DNA of 64,000 bases from Achromobacter spanius (GTDB lineage: Bacteria; Pseudomonadota; Gammaproteobacteria; Burkholderiales; Burkholderiaceae_B). This document shows, piece after piece, positions 36,984 through 46,209 of the stretch. The stretch spans positions 1,302,001 to 1,366,000 of the forward strand of contig NZ_CP025030.1 of NCBI RefSeq assembly GCF_002812705.1, read 5' to 3'. Each line of letters starts with the position of its first letter. The stretch's first letter is position 1. A model generated the notes under the pieces. That model saw only the letters and a list, made by a program, of their open reading frames with translations. It had not been told where the DNA came from and did no database searches. A program made the translations under genes and the position numbers.

Positions 36984-38093
36984 TCAGATCCGCATGGGCA
37001 TGACGACGTATTTGAACTGGTCGTCTTCGGGCAGGGTGATGAGCGCCGATGCGTTGGCATCGGGCATGACCGACCACTGGATGTTGTCGACTTTCACGTT
37101 GGCCAGCACATCAAGCAAATAGCCCACGTTAAAGCCCACGTCCAGGGCCTCATGGCCGTAGTCGATGTCGATTTCTTCCTGCGCCTCTTCCTGCTCGGCG
37201 TTGGAAGACGAGATCTTCATCTGGTTGTGCGCCAATTGCAGGCGCACGCCCTTGAACTTGTCGGTCGTCAAAATGGCGGCACGCTGCAAGCTGCCTTGAA
37301 GCGCTTCGCGGCCTACCATGAAGTGGCGCGTGTAGTTCGTGGGAATCACACGCGTGAAATCGGGGAACTTGCCTTCGACCAGCTTGGACACCAGTTCGAC
37401 ATCGCCGAAGCGGAAACGGATCTGGCCCGGCGCCACATCAATGGAGACCACCTCGTCGGAGTCTTCCAGCAGGCGCTGCATTTCCAGCACGGTCTTGCGC
37501 GGCACGATCACTTCGTGGCGTTCGGCGATGCCGTCGGCTTCGGTCGAGCAGTGCGCCAGGCGGTGACCATCGGTGGCGACGGCGCGCACACGACCCGGTT
37601 CAAACACCAGCAGCATGCCGTTCAGGTAGTAACGGATGTCTTGTTGCGCCATGGCGAAGTGCACCATGTTGAACAGGTGGCGCAGCGTGCGTTGCGGCAT
37701 GGTCAGCGAGACGTCCCACTGCTCGGGCTGAGCAACGGTGGGGAACTCGCTGGCGGCCAGCGTCTGCAACGCGAAGCGGCTCTTGGCCGACTGCACCGAC
37801 AGCTTGTTGCTGGCCAGCGCCAGGCGCACGTCGCCGGTGTCCGGCAGCGCTTTCAGGATGTCGAGCAGCTTGCGCGCGGCAACCGTGGTGGACTCGTTGT
37901 CCTGGCCCACGCCGAAATCGGCATGAGTGGTGATCTGTACTTCCAGGTCGGTCGCAATGAAGGCAACCTTGTTGCCTTCCTTGCGCATCAGGATGTTCGC
38001 AAGAATGGGCAGGGTATGGCGTCTTTCGACGATGCCCGCCACAGTCGACAGCGGTTTCAGCAATGCATCGCGTGTGGTTTGTACGAGTTGCAT
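36984..38093 (-). CDS. dnaN: DNA polymerase III subunit beta (sliding clamp)
   Basis: 369 aa from the ATG at 38093. A second ATG six bases upstream lies inside the ribosome-binding site (AAGGA), so the downstream start MQLVQTTRDALLKPLSTVAG is preferred and gives the usual length. C-terminus YVVMPMRI is standard. Ring-shaped processivity factor for replication. Two bases after the dnaA stop. Confidence 0.97.
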   Translation of the reverse strand: MQLVQTTRDALLKPLSTVAGIVERRHTLPILANILMRKEGNKVAFIATDLEVQITTHADFGVGQDNESTTVAARKLLDILKALPDTGDVRLALASNKLSVQSAKSRFALQTLAASEFPTVAQPEQWDVSLTMPQRTLRHLFNMVHFAMAQQDIRYYLNGMLLVFEPGRVRAVATDGHRLAHCSTEADGIAERHEVIVPRKTVLEMQRLLEDSDEVVSIDVAPGQIRFRFGDVELVSKLVEGKFPDFTRVIPTNYTRHFMVGREALQGSLQRAAILTTDKFKGVRLQLAHNQMKISSSNAEQEEAQEEIDIDYGHEALDVGFNVGYLLDVLANVKVDNIQWSVMPDANASALITLPEDDQFKYVVMPMRI

Positions 38094-38095
38094 GT

Positions 38096-39553
38096 TCATC
38101 CTTTTAGAGTTTGTTCCAACACGTGCAGGGTATGGTTGAGCTCCGCTTGTTTTGCGCGGGCGTCGGAAATCTTGCGTACGGCATGCAGTACGGTGGTGTG
38201 ATCGCGCCCCCCGAACAGATCACCGATTTCCGGCAGGCTTTTCTGCGTCAGCTCTTTAGCCAGGTACATCGCGACCTGACGCGGCAAGGCGATATTGGCG
38301 GGCCGGCGTTTCGAGTACATGTCCGCGACCTTGATCTTGTAGAAATCCGCCACCGTCTTCTGGATGTTTTCCACCGTGATCTGGCCGTTGGACACGGACA
38401 GCAAGTCCTTCAGGGCTTCCTTGCAGACGTCCACCGTCAGCACGTCGCGACCATGGAAGCGGGCGTAGGCCAGGACCTTGCGCAGCGCGCCTTCCAGTTC
38501 GCGCACGTTGCTGCGCAGATGCTTGGCAATGAAGAAGGCCACTTCCTCAGGCATGGGCACGCCTTCGGATTCCGCCTTGCGCAGCAAAATCGCCACGCGC
38601 ATTTCCAGCTCCGGCGGCTCGATAGCCACCGTCAGGCCGGAGTCAAAGCGCGAAATCAGGCGGCTGTCGATGCCGGACAGTTCCTTCGGATACGTATCGC
38701 TGGTGATGATGATCTGCTTGCGCTGGGCCACCATCGCTTCGAACGCATAGAAGAACTCTTCCTGCGTGCGGTTCTTGCCCGAGAAGAACTGGATGTCATC
38801 GATCAGCAGCAAGTCCAGCGAATGGTAGTAGCGCTTGAAGTCATCGAACGCCTTGCGCTGGTACGCCTTCACGACGTCGGACACGTATTGGTCGGCATGC
38901 ACGTAGCGCACCCGCACGCCCGTACCGGCCGCGACCATGGCGTTGCCGATGGCGTGGATCAAGTGCGTTTTGCCCAGGCCCACGCCGCCATACAGGAACA
39001 GCGGGTTGTAGGACGTGCCAGGGTTCTCGGCCACTTGCAATGCCGCGGCGCGCGCCAACTGGTTGGCCTTACCCGTCACGAAATTCTCGAAGGTAAGGTC
39101 CGTGTTCAGGCGCGAACGCTCGTACACGATGTTGGCGGCATCCGCGTTCACCGCCTGCGCCGCGACCGTCGTGGCGGGCTGGGGTGGGGCGGCCGGAGCC
39201 GGGGCCTGCATGGGCGGCGCGCCGCCTGAGGGCTGTGCAGCGGACAGGTGCGATTGATCGGGCTGCGGCGCACGCACGGGCGCGACCGGCATACGCGGGG
39301 CGGCTCCGTGCGAGGGCAACTCGAACAAGACCTGTACCGGTCGCTTGAACCACTCCGCGGCCAACGCTTCGATCTGGTGGGAAAAGTTCTTACGCACCCA
39401 ATCCAGCTTGAAGCGGTTGGGCGCGGCAACGCGCAGCACCGCCTGCGTTTCGTCGTACGCAAGCGGGACCAGCGGTCGTATCCACGCGCTGATTTGTTGG
39501 GGGGGGAGTTCCTGCTCAAGACGACTGACGCAGGTCTGCCAGAATTCTTTCAT
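38096..39553 (-). CDS. dnaA: Chromosomal replication initiator protein DnaA
   Basis: 485 aa from the ATG at 39553 ([20 protein letters not shown]); an upstream TTG would add five residues. Domain II is a Pro/Ala-rich linker (about 90-150). AAA+ domain: Walker [17 protein letters not shown], Walker [13 protein letters not shown]. Domain IV carries the signature [20 protein letters not shown] for DnaA-box binding. Start of the dnaA-dnaN-gyrB operon. One perfect DnaA box lies 45 bp upstream, suggesting autoregulation. Confidence 0.98.
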   Translation of the reverse strand: MKEFWQTCVSRLEQELPPQQISAWIRPLVPLAYDETQAVLRVAAPNRFKLDWVRKNFSHQIEALAAEWFKRPVQVLFELPSHGAAPRMPVAPVRAPQPDQSHLSAAQPSGGAPPMQAPAPAAPPQPATTVAAQAVNADAANIVYERSRLNTDLTFENFVTGKANQLARAAALQVAENPGTSYNPLFLYGGVGLGKTHLIHAIGNAMVAAGTGVRVRYVHADQYVSDVVKAYQRKAFDDFKRYYHSLDLLLIDDIQFFSGKNRTQEEFFYAFEAMVAQRKQIIITSDTYPKELSGIDSRLISRFDSGLTVAIEPPELEMRVAILLRKAESEGVPMPEEVAFFIAKHLRSNVRELEGALRKVLAYARFHGRDVLTVDVCKEALKDLLSVSNGQITVENIQKTVADFYKIKVADMYSKRRPANIALPRQVAMYLAKELTQKSLPEIGDLFGGRDHTTVLHAVRKISDARAKQAELNHTLHVLEQTLKG

Positions 39554-39958
39554 GTCGCTCTTATTCAAACCTCGATTCTACCTTGCCTGGGCTGGGGTTA
39601 TCCACAGGGCAGGACATAAGCGTCTACACTGCCCAGGCTTAACTGTTTGACAAGACAGGGAAAACTTGCTGAAATGGTGGGCTTTTCCGAATTCTGTCTG
39701 TCAGAAGGTTTCACAGAGAGCTTAGCCGGAGTTGTAGCAAGTACCCTCCTTTCATAGGTTTGGGCGCTTACTGCACTGTCCGGTTTTTAGCTTTGCTGAA
39801 TAGGTCGCCTGGGGAGAAATCCCTTGTCCAGAGCCCCGTCTACGAGATGTTTTTTGCACCTGTTGCAAAAATGCCCACTAGATACCCGCTTCTGATTTTG
39901 CGTCCTGGAACCCTCCGGGCAGGTCCCTTCTGACTTTTGTTCTTTTTGTGGATCGTCC
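39554..39958. promoter_or_regulatory. dnaA-rpmH divergent intergenic region
   Basis: 405 bp between leftward dnaA and rightward rpmH. It contains one perfect DnaA box TTATCCACA (39598-39606) close to dnaA and an AT-rich inverted repeat TTTTTGCA-N5-TGCAAAAA (39851-39871) about 90 bp before rpmH. It must hold both promoters. With a single box and no box cluster it is a weak candidate for the replication origin. Confidence 0.75.
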
Positions 39959-40093
39959 ATGAAACGTACCTACCAACCTTCCGTCACCCGCCGCAAGCGC
40001 ACCCATGGCTTTCGCGTGCGCATGAAAACCCGCGCTGGCCGCGCCATCCTGAACGCCCGCCGCGCCAAGGGCCGCAAGCGTCTGGCTGTCTAA
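39959..40093 (+). CDS. rpmH: 50S ribosomal protein L34
   Basis: 44 aa: [20 protein letters not shown] ... [18 protein letters not shown], the complete and highly conserved L34. First gene of the rightward rpmH-rnpA-yidD-yidC-(mnmE) order found in most bacteria. Confidence 0.98.
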   Translation: MKRTYQPSVTRRKRTHGFRVRMKTRAGRAILNARRAKGRKRLAV

Positions 40094-40208
40094 GTCCGGG
40101 TTTTCCGGTTTTTCTTTCCGGAAGCCTGACTATTTGCACGGACCAGCCATATTGCAAGACCTCTCGCAATCTCGTTCTGGTTCCGCGCAAACGCCTGACC
40201 CGCAGTCC

Positions 40209-40580
40209 ATGCCGCGCTCCACGCTTCCCCCGGAGGCGCGGTTGCATCGCCCCTCCGAGTTCGCCGCTGCCCTCAAAGGCCGGCGTCTTGCTCGAGGGGC
40301 GTTATTCATTGTGACGTCCGCTCCCAATGATCTGCCCCCCGGCCAGGATGCCTGTGCCCGGCTGGGTCTCATCATCGCCAAGCGGTTCGCCGCCCACGCC
40401 AGTACGCGCAACGCCATCAAGCGGGTCATCCGCGAAGCGTTCCGCCACCGGCGCCTGGCGCTGCCGGCCAAGGATTACGTCGTGCGCTTGCATAGCAAAG
40501 TCGCTCCCACCACGCTTACCTCGCTTAAACGCTTGGTCAGAGCCGAAGTGGACGCTCACTTTGATCGGATTGCGCGATGA
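40209..40580 (+). CDS. rnpA: Ribonuclease P protein component
   Basis: 123 aa from the ATG at 40209 ([20 protein letters not shown]); an earlier in-frame ATG at 40134 would give 148 aa, unusually long. The RNR motif [15 protein letters not shown] and [10 protein letters not shown] are present. Binds the RNase P RNA for tRNA 5' maturation. Stop overlaps the yidD start (ATGA). Confidence 0.95.
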   Translation: MPRSTLPPEARLHRPSEFAAALKGRRLARGALFIVTSAPNDLPPGQDACARLGLIIAKRFAAHASTRNAIKRVIREAFRHRRLALPAKDYVVRLHSKVAPTTLTSLKRLVRAEVDAHFDRIAR

Positions 40581-40852
40581 TTTTCAAAGCACTGCTTATT
40601 CTTCCGATCCGCTTCTACAGGTTTTTCCTGAGTCCCTGGATCGGCAGGCAGTGCCGCTTTACCCCCACATGCTCGGCGTACGCGATTGAAGCAATCGAAC
40701 GTCACGGCGCCTGGCGCGGCTTCTGGTTGGCGGTCCGGCGAATTGGCCGTTGCCACCCGTGGTCGCCGGGCGGCTGGGATCCGGTTCCGCCGTCCAAGGG
40801 AACCAATGGCCCCTCGTGCTGTTCCCACAGCCACCGCATCGAGCACGATTGA
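40577..40852 (+). CDS. yidD: Membrane protein insertion efficiency factor YidD
   Basis: 91 aa with an N-terminal amphipathic stretch ([20 protein letters not shown]) and the family motif [19 protein letters not shown], then [13 protein letters not shown]. Inner-membrane-associated helper of YidC. Four-base overlap with rnpA and 48 bp before yidC. Confidence 0.95.
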   Translation: MIFKALLILPIRFYRFFLSPWIGRQCRFTPTCSAYAIEAIERHGAWRGFWLAVRRIGRCHPWSPGGWDPVPPSKGTNGPSCCSHSHRIEHD

Positions 40853-40900
40853 CGCTAAACTGGCGGGCTTTGCTGGCCCGTATTCACTTCAGTAGGCACC

Positions 40901-42580
40901 ATGGATATCCGACGAACCGTCCTCTGGATGATTTTTTCCTTTTCGCTGTTGCTCCTATGGAACAACTGGCAAATCCATAACGGCAAGCCGTCCCTGTTCG
41001 GGGGCCCGACGCCCGCGGCCAGCACGGCTGAACCGCAGGCCGGCGCCAATAACGCCACGCCTTCGGTGCCCAGCGCGCCCACCACCACGGCTACCGCGCC
41101 GTCGGCGGTTCCTGGCGCCACCGCGCCCGCTGCCGCCCGCTCGGAAGAAGTCGTTGTTACCACCGACGTGCTGCGCCTGACCTTCGACACCATGGGTGCC
41201 CAACTGGTGCGCGCCGAGCTGCTGAAGTACCCGGCAACCGGCCATGCCGACCAACCCACCGTGCTGCTGGACCGTTCGGCCGGCCTGACCTACGTTGTGC
41301 AGTCCGGCGTGGTCGGCGCGCCCAACGGCCAAAGCTTCCCCACGCACCAGACGCCTTTCCGCGTCACGTCCACCGAACGCCAACTCACTGGCGACAACCT
41401 GGTCGTGTCCTTTGAAGGCGAATCGGGCGGCGTGAAGGTCACCAAGACGTTCACCCTGCACAAGGGCCGCTACGACATTGACGTGCGCCACGACCTGGCC
41501 AACGTCGGCTCCGCCCCCGTATCGCCCGCGCTGTACCTGCAGCTTGAGCGCGACGGCAACGACCCCGCCGACACGTCCAGCTTCTATCACACGTTCACCG
41601 GTTTCGCCGTCTACTCTGAACAGGAAAAGTTCCAGAAGAGCACGTTCAGCGACATCGAAAAGAAGAAGGCCACCTACGTTAAGCAGGCGGACAACGGCTG
41701 GATCGCCGTGGTGCAGCATTACTTCGCCACCGCCTGGGTGCCGCAGCAAGGCAAGCCGCGCACGAACGAACTGCTGGAAGTGCAGAAGAACCTGTACGCC
41801 GCCCGCAGCATCGAAGCCGTGGGCGAAATCGCCCCGGGTTCCGCTTCGCGCGTCGACTCGCACCTGTGGGTCGGTCCGCAAGACCAGAAGGCCATGGCGG
41901 CGCTCGCCCCCGGCCTGGAACTGGTGGTGGACTACGGTTTCCTGACCATCATCGCCAAGCCTCTGTTCACCCTGATGACCTGGCTGCATTCGCTGCTGGG
42001 CAACTGGGGCTGGACCATTGTTGCGCTGACCGTGCTGATCAAGGCCATCTTCTACCCGCTGGCCGCCGCGAGCTACCGCTCGATGGCCCGCATGAAGCAA
42101 GTGGCCCCGCGTCTGCAGGCGTTGAAGGAAAAGTACGGCGACGATAAGCAAAAGCTGAACGCCGCCATGATGGAGATGTACCGCACCGAAAAGATCAACC
42201 CGCTGGGCGGCTGCTTGCCGATGGTGGTGCAGATTCCGGTGTTCATCTCGCTGTACTGGGTGCTGCTGGCCAGCGTGGAAATGCGCGGCGCGCCGTGGAT
42301 TCTGTGGGTCCATGACCTGTCGATCCGCGACCCGTTCTTCATTCTGCCCGCCATCATGATGGCCACCATGTTCCTGCAGATCAAACTGAACCCGACGCCG
42401 CCGGATCCCATCCAGGCCAAGGTCATGATGATCATGCCACTGGTGTTCGGCGGGATGATGTTCTTCTTCCCGGCCGGCCTGGTGCTGTACTGGTGCGTGA
42501 ACAATACGCTGTCCATCGCACAGCAGTGGTCCATCACCCGCGCCATGCAGCGCAAGGCGGAAGCGGCGGCAAACCGTTAA
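40901..42580 (+). CDS. yidC: Membrane protein insertase YidC
   Basis: 559 aa. N-terminal anchor (MDIRRTVLWMIFSFSLLLLW), an Ala/Pro-rich spacer, the large periplasmic beta-domain (about 90-340) and the C-terminal insertase core with five hydrophobic segments (LLGNWGWTIVALTVLIKAIF ... PLGGCLPMVVQIPVFISLYW). Inserts inner-membrane proteins with or without SecYEG. A strong terminator follows. Confidence 0.98.
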   Translation: MDIRRTVLWMIFSFSLLLLWNNWQIHNGKPSLFGGPTPAASTAEPQAGANNATPSVPSAPTTTATAPSAVPGATAPAAARSEEVVVTTDVLRLTFDTMGAQLVRAELLKYPATGHADQPTVLLDRSAGLTYVVQSGVVGAPNGQSFPTHQTPFRVTSTERQLTGDNLVVSFEGESGGVKVTKTFTLHKGRYDIDVRHDLANVGSAPVSPALYLQLERDGNDPADTSSFYHTFTGFAVYSEQEKFQKSTFSDIEKKKATYVKQADNGWIAVVQHYFATAWVPQQGKPRTNELLEVQKNLYAARSIEAVGEIAPGSASRVDSHLWVGPQDQKAMAALAPGLELVVDYGFLTIIAKPLFTLMTWLHSLLGNWGWTIVALTVLIKAIFYPLAAASYRSMARMKQVAPRLQALKEKYGDDKQKLNAAMMEMYRTEKINPLGGCLPMVVQIPVFISLYWVLLASVEMRGAPWILWVHDLSIRDPFFILPAIMMATMFLQIKLNPTPPDPIQAKVMMIMPLVFGGMMFFFPAGLVLYWCVNNTLSIAQQWSITRAMQRKAEAAANR

Positions 42581-42603
42581 GCCTTACCCTTGCAAGCCCT
42601 AAG

Positions 42604-42629
42604 AACCGGCCTTCATGGCCGGTTTTTTT
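42604..42629 (+). terminator. Rho-independent terminator after yidC
   Basis: AACCGGCC-TTCAT-GGCCGGTT followed by TTTTT, 24 bp after the yidC stop. It separates the rpmH-yidC unit from katA. Confidence 0.92.
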
Positions 42630-42690
42630 ATGCGTGCGCGGAAAAAATGATCGATAGCTTTTGACAATCGATTTACAAATATCAATCAAC

Positions 42691-42719
42691 TTCACAAACG
42701 CAACCTTGACCCCTATGAT
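42691..42719 (+). promoter_or_regulatory. Predicted sigma-70 promoter of katA
   Basis: TTCACA (42691-42696), a 17-bp spacer and TATGAT (42714-42719), about 100 bp before the katA ATG. A second -35-like TTGACA sits at 42661-42666, but its -10 is poor. The interval is AT-rich relative to its surroundings. No convincing four-part OxyR site was found. Confidence 0.5.
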
Positions 42720-42821
42720 GTGTCGGACATATTCCCCGGCGGTAACGCACGGGGACTATTCACAACACCGCGTGGGGCCCCAACGGCCGCGCGCCTTCCA
42801 GAATTACGTACGGAGTGTGCT

Positions 42822-44267
42822 ATGACCGACAAGAAGCCTTTGACCACCGCCTCGGGCGCGCCGGTGCCGGACAACAACAACACGTTGACCGCCGGCCCCC
42901 GTGGCCCGGCGCTGCTGCAAGACTTCTGGCTGATTGAAAAGCTGGCGCACTTCGACCGCGAACGCATTCCGGAACGGGTCGTCCACGCCAAGGGGTCCGG
43001 CGCCTACGGCACCTTCACCGTCACTCACGACATCTCGCGCTACACCCGCGCCAGCATCTTTTCGCAAGTTGGCAAGCAAACCCCGCTGTTCCTGCGCTTT
43101 TCCACCGTGGCTGGCGAACGCGGCGCGGCCGATGCCGAACGCGACGTGCGCGGCTTCGCCATCAAGTTCTACACCGATGAAGGCAACTGGGACTTGGTCG
43201 GCAACAACACCCCGGTGTTCTTCATTCGCGACCCGCTGAAATTCCCCGACTTCATCCATACGCAAAAGCGCGACCCCAAGACCAACCTGCGCAGCGCCAC
43301 CGCCGCCTGGGACTTCTGGTCGCTCAGCCCCGAATCGCTGCACCAGGTCACCATTCTGATGAGCGACCGCGGCATTCCCGCCAACCTGCGCCAGCAGCAC
43401 GGTTTCGGTTCGCACACGTTCAGCTTCGTCAACAAGGACGGCGAACGCTTCTACGTGAAGTTCCACTTCAAGTCACAGCAGGGCGTCGTCTGTATGAGCG
43501 ACGAAGAAGCCGCCCAGGTGGTCGCGCACGACCGCGAAAGCTCGCAGCGCGATCTGTTCGAGAACATCGAACAGAAGAACTTCCCGAAGTGGACGCTGAA
43601 GGTGCAGATCATGCCCGAGGCCGAAGCCGAGACCTATCACATCAACCCGTTCGACCTGACCAAGGTCTGGCCGCATGGCGACTACCCGCTGATTGAAGTG
43701 GGCGTGCTGGAGCTGAACAAGAACCCGGAAAACTACTTTGCCGAAGTCGAGCAAGCCGCCTTCACCCCGGCGAACATTGTCCCCGGCATCGATTTTTCGC
43801 CGGACAAGATGCTGCAAGGGCGCTTGTTCTCGTACGGCGACACGCACCGGTACCGCTTGGGAATCAATCATCACCAGATTCCCGTGAACGCGCCGCGCTG
43901 CCCGTTCCACAGCTATCACCGCGACGGCGCGAGCCGTGTCGACGGCAACGTGGGCGGCACGCTGAACTACGAACCCAATAGCGCGGGCGAGTGGAAGGAA
44001 ACCCCGTCCGCCGGCGAACCGCCGTTGGCACTGGACGGCCAGGCCGCCGCGCGCTGGAACCATCGCGTGGACGATGACTATTATTCACAGCCCGGCAACT
44101 TGTTCCGCTTGATGACGCCGGAAAAGCAGGAACTGCTGTTCGGCAATATCGGCCGCCATATGGCGGGCGTGCCAGAGGAGATCCAGCGCCGCCAGTTGGA
44201 ACACTTCAAGAAGGCCGATCCCGCTTACGCGGCCGGCGTGGCCAAGGCGCTGGGGCTGAAGCTCTGA
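42822..44267 (+). CDS. katA: Monofunctional haem catalase, clade 3 (KatA)
   Basis: 481 aa from the ATG at 42822; ribosome site GGAG eleven bases upstream. Catalytic His55 in [12 protein letters not shown], distal Asn in [11 protein letters not shown], and the haem-ligand Tyr near 338 in [14 protein letters not shown]. The small-subunit length fits clade 3. Converts hydrogen peroxide to water and oxygen in the cytoplasm. Stands alone between two terminators. Confidence 0.97.
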   Translation: MTDKKPLTTASGAPVPDNNNTLTAGPRGPALLQDFWLIEKLAHFDRERIPERVVHAKGSGAYGTFTVTHDISRYTRASIFSQVGKQTPLFLRFSTVAGERGAADAERDVRGFAIKFYTDEGNWDLVGNNTPVFFIRDPLKFPDFIHTQKRDPKTNLRSATAAWDFWSLSPESLHQVTILMSDRGIPANLRQQHGFGSHTFSFVNKDGERFYVKFHFKSQQGVVCMSDEEAAQVVAHDRESSQRDLFENIEQKNFPKWTLKVQIMPEAEAETYHINPFDLTKVWPHGDYPLIEVGVLELNKNPENYFAEVEQAAFTPANIVPGIDFSPDKMLQGRLFSYGDTHRYRLGINHHQIPVNAPRCPFHSYHRDGASRVDGNVGGTLNYEPNSAGEWKETPSAGEPPLALDGQAAARWNHRVDDDYYSQPGNLFRLMTPEKQELLFGNIGRHMAGVPEEIQRRQLEHFKKADPAYAAGVAKALGLKL

Positions 44268-44290
44268 CCGAGTTAGGAGTCTGAATAAGA

Positions 44291-44325
44291 AAAGGGCGGT
44301 TCCGAACAGGAACCACCCTTTTTTT
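44291..44325 (+). terminator. Rho-independent terminator of katA
   Basis: AAGGGCGGTTCC-GAACA-GGAACCACCCTT followed by a run of T, 24 bp after the katA stop; one bulged mismatch in a long stem. Confidence 0.9.
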
Positions 44326-44425
44326 CATGGTTGTGGGCTAGCCGCAACGGTATTTTTGTACGTGCTCGGCACGGCTCCATACGTGCTTTCGAAGGTGATT
44401 TCGTCCCTAGGCATCGAACTTCACC

Positions 44426-44713
44426 TTATCCACAGCTCGGAGCCGCGCCCCCTTTTCAACGTTATCCACAGGGTTGGCCATGGAATGCAGCACTTTGGCC
44501 AGCGGTAAGGACAACGCTTAAGGAAGGTTCGTCGACGCGGTAACGCACGCGGACAAGGTATCCACAGCTTCGGCCAAAGCAGGGGTGGGCGAGACCAGCG
44601 CCAACAGGGCCAGCACCAGCGCCAGGCCGGTGGCGGTAGCAGTTTGGACCAGGCGGTCCTGGAGTTCGGATGACATGCGCATGGTGTTCCTTGTGGATAA
44701 ATGTTTATCCGTG
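44426..44713. promoter_or_regulatory. Cluster of DnaA boxes downstream of katA
   Basis: Perfect TTATCCACA at 44426-44434 and 44462-44470, perfect TGTGGATAA (reverse) at 44692-44700, one-mismatch GTATCCACA at 44558-44566 and a weaker TTATCCGTG at 44705-44713. This is the densest group in the window. It lies in the 620-bp gap between convergent genes. It could titrate DnaA (a datA-like site) or be part of an extended origin region. Confidence 0.6.
44518..44682 (-). CDS. Small exported protein of unknown function (54 aa)
   Basis: Begins MRMSSELQDRLVQTATATGL and continues as a strongly hydrophobic stretch ending SPTPALA, then EAVDTLSACVTASTNLP. This is a plausible signal peptide with an ALA cleavage site leaving a very short mature tail with one Cys, or a single-pass membrane peptide. 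The ATG at 44682 has AAGGA eight bases upstream, which directly abuts a DnaA box. No homologue recognised; a chance frame is possible. Confidence 0.4.
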   Translation of the reverse strand: MRMSSELQDRLVQTATATGLALVLALLALVSPTPALAEAVDTLSACVTASTNLP

Positions 44714-44809
44714 GGGTGTCCGCTTGCTGTGGAACGACCCATTATGGGAACCACGCCTGCTATCTCAAACGAAGTTATCGGCGTTTGATCAAATCTCCAC
44801 GTCATATAG

Positions 44810-44840
44810 AAAAAGCCGCGGGAGTATGCCCCGCGGCTTC
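44810..44840 (-). terminator. Rho-independent terminator of the M20 amidohydrolase gene
   Basis: On the minus strand AAGCCGCGGGG-CATAC-TCCCGCGGCTT followed by TTTC, about 47 bp after the amidohydrolase stop. Confidence 0.85.
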
Positions 44841-44887
44841 ATCAACAACGCTGATAAGCAAATAGCCTATCGGTAGTTGCCGGGCAT

Positions 44888-46087
44888 TCAGGCGGCCGGC
44901 AAGAAGGCCTCGGCAAGCTTCACCCAATACGTGGCGCCCACCGGCAGCAGCGCATCGTTGAAATCGTAGTTCGGGTTATGCAACTGACACGGGCCCATAC
45001 CGTGATAGCTTTCCATGCGGTGGTCGCCGTCACCATTGCCCAGGAACAGATACGCGCCCGGGATGGCTTCCAGGAAGAAGGAAAAATCTTCGGCGCCCAT
45101 GAAGGGCGGCATATCGCGCAGCACGTTTTCGGCGCCGAAGGCCTCTTCGGCCACCTTCGCCGCAAAGGCCGTTTCCTTTTCCCAGTTCACCAGCGGCGGA
45201 TAAGCCCGCACGAAATCGAGTTCGCCCGTGCCGCCATACACCTGCGGCAAGGTGGTGGCTATGCGGCGCATGTCGGCTTCGATCTTGTCCAGCGTTTCCA
45301 CCGAATACGTGCGCACCGTGCCTCGCAGCACGGCTTCGCCGGGAATCACGTTGTAGGCATCACCCGCATGGATCTGCGTGATCGACAGCACCGCCTGGTC
45401 CAGCGGATTCTTGCTGCGCGAAATCACGGTCTGCAAGGCGTGCACCATGTCGGCGGCCACGATGATGGGGTCGACCGAGGCATGAGGCTGCGCCGCGTGG
45501 CCGCCCACGCCCTTGATGACGATGTCCCAGCGGTTGCTGGAGGCCATCGTCGGGCCGGCGCGAAAGCCGAACTGGTTGACCGGCATGCCGGGCATGTTGT
45601 GGATGCCGAACACCGCATCGCACGGGAATTTGTCAAACAGGCCATCCTGCATCATGGCGCGCGCGCCGGCGTTGCCGCCTTCTTCGGCCGGCTGGAAAAT
45701 GAATACCACCGTGCCATCAAAGTTGCGATGCGTGGACAAGTACTGCGCCGCGCCCAGCAGCATGGCGGTATGGCCGTCATGGCCACAGCCGTGCATGCGG
45801 CCGCTGATGGTGGACTTGTGCGCAAAGCGGTTGTGCTCGGGCATGGGCAGCGCATCCATGTCGGCACGCAGGCCGATCATCTTCTTGCCGCTACCCGCGC
45901 GCAACACCCCCACCACGCCGGTTTTCCCCAAGCCCGTATGCACTTCCAGGCCCCATTCGCGCAAGCGTTGCGCCACCAGGTTCGACGTGCGCGTTTCCTG
46001 GAAGGCCAGTTCCGGGTGCGCGTGGATGTCGCGACGCAAGGCGGTCAGTTCCGGGTGCGCGCGTTCGATTTCGGCAATGGTTTTCAT
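44888..46087 (-). CDS. M20-family amidohydrolase (hippurate hydrolase-like)
   Basis: 399 aa cytoplasmic metallohydrolase. ELTALRRDIHAHPELAFQE at the N-terminus, metal site RMHGCGHDGHTAMLLG (residues about 97-112) and the catalytic Glu pair in QPAEEGGNAGARAMM are all intact. Subfamily M20D acts on N-acyl amino acids such as hippurate, N-acetyl amino acids or indole-acetyl conjugates. The oligopeptide ABC operon lies 122 bp upstream on the same strand, so it may process an imported acyl-peptide, but a dispersed repeat separates them. Confidence 0.9.
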   Translation of the reverse strand: MKTIAEIERAHPELTALRRDIHAHPELAFQETRTSNLVAQRLREWGLEVHTGLGKTGVVGVLRAGSGKKMIGLRADMDALPMPEHNRFAHKSTISGRMHGCGHDGHTAMLLGAAQYLSTHRNFDGTVVFIFQPAEEGGNAGARAMMQDGLFDKFPCDAVFGIHNMPGMPVNQFGFRAGPTMASSNRWDIVIKGVGGHAAQPHASVDPIIVAADMVHALQTVISRSKNPLDQAVLSITQIHAGDAYNVIPGEAVLRGTVRTYSVETLDKIEADMRRIATTLPQVYGGTGELDFVRAYPPLVNWEKETAFAAKVAEEAFGAENVLRDMPPFMGAEDFSFFLEAIPGAYLFLGNGDGDHRMESYHGMGPCQLHNPNYDFNDALLPVGATYWVKLAEAFLPAA

Positions 46088-46137
46088 GGCGTCAGAATTA
46101 AATTAGGTGAATTCATTGAGGCGATCGGCGGTTGCTT

Positions 46138-46204
46138 GATGGGTTGCGCGCGCTGGGTATCGGCTTTCTTGTTCCAGGGATTCTCGCGCTTCACCCATCC
46201 TACG
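46138..46204 (-). repeat. Dispersed 66-bp repeat, copy E
   Basis: Begins GATGGGTTGCGCGCGCTGGG and ends GCGCTTCACCCATCCTACG. Same orientation and ends as copy C 24.7 kb away; it fills most of the gap between the peptide transporter and the amidohydrolase and could act as a hairpin after the transporter genes. Confidence 0.65.
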
Positions 46205-46209
46205 TCCAG

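Noticed and set aside
38111..39229. 372-codon plus-strand frame opposite dnaA
   Set aside because: Shadow of dnaA, with no ribosome site or recognisable motif.
39554..39958. dnaA-rpmH gap as the replication origin
   Set aside because: Divergent genes fit, but only one perfect DnaA box and no box cluster are present, and plus-strand C excess continues to its right at 41-43 kb.
42640..42720. OxyR binding site upstream of katA
   Set aside because: Only one ATAG half-site is recognisable; the other three quarter-sites do not match at the required spacing.
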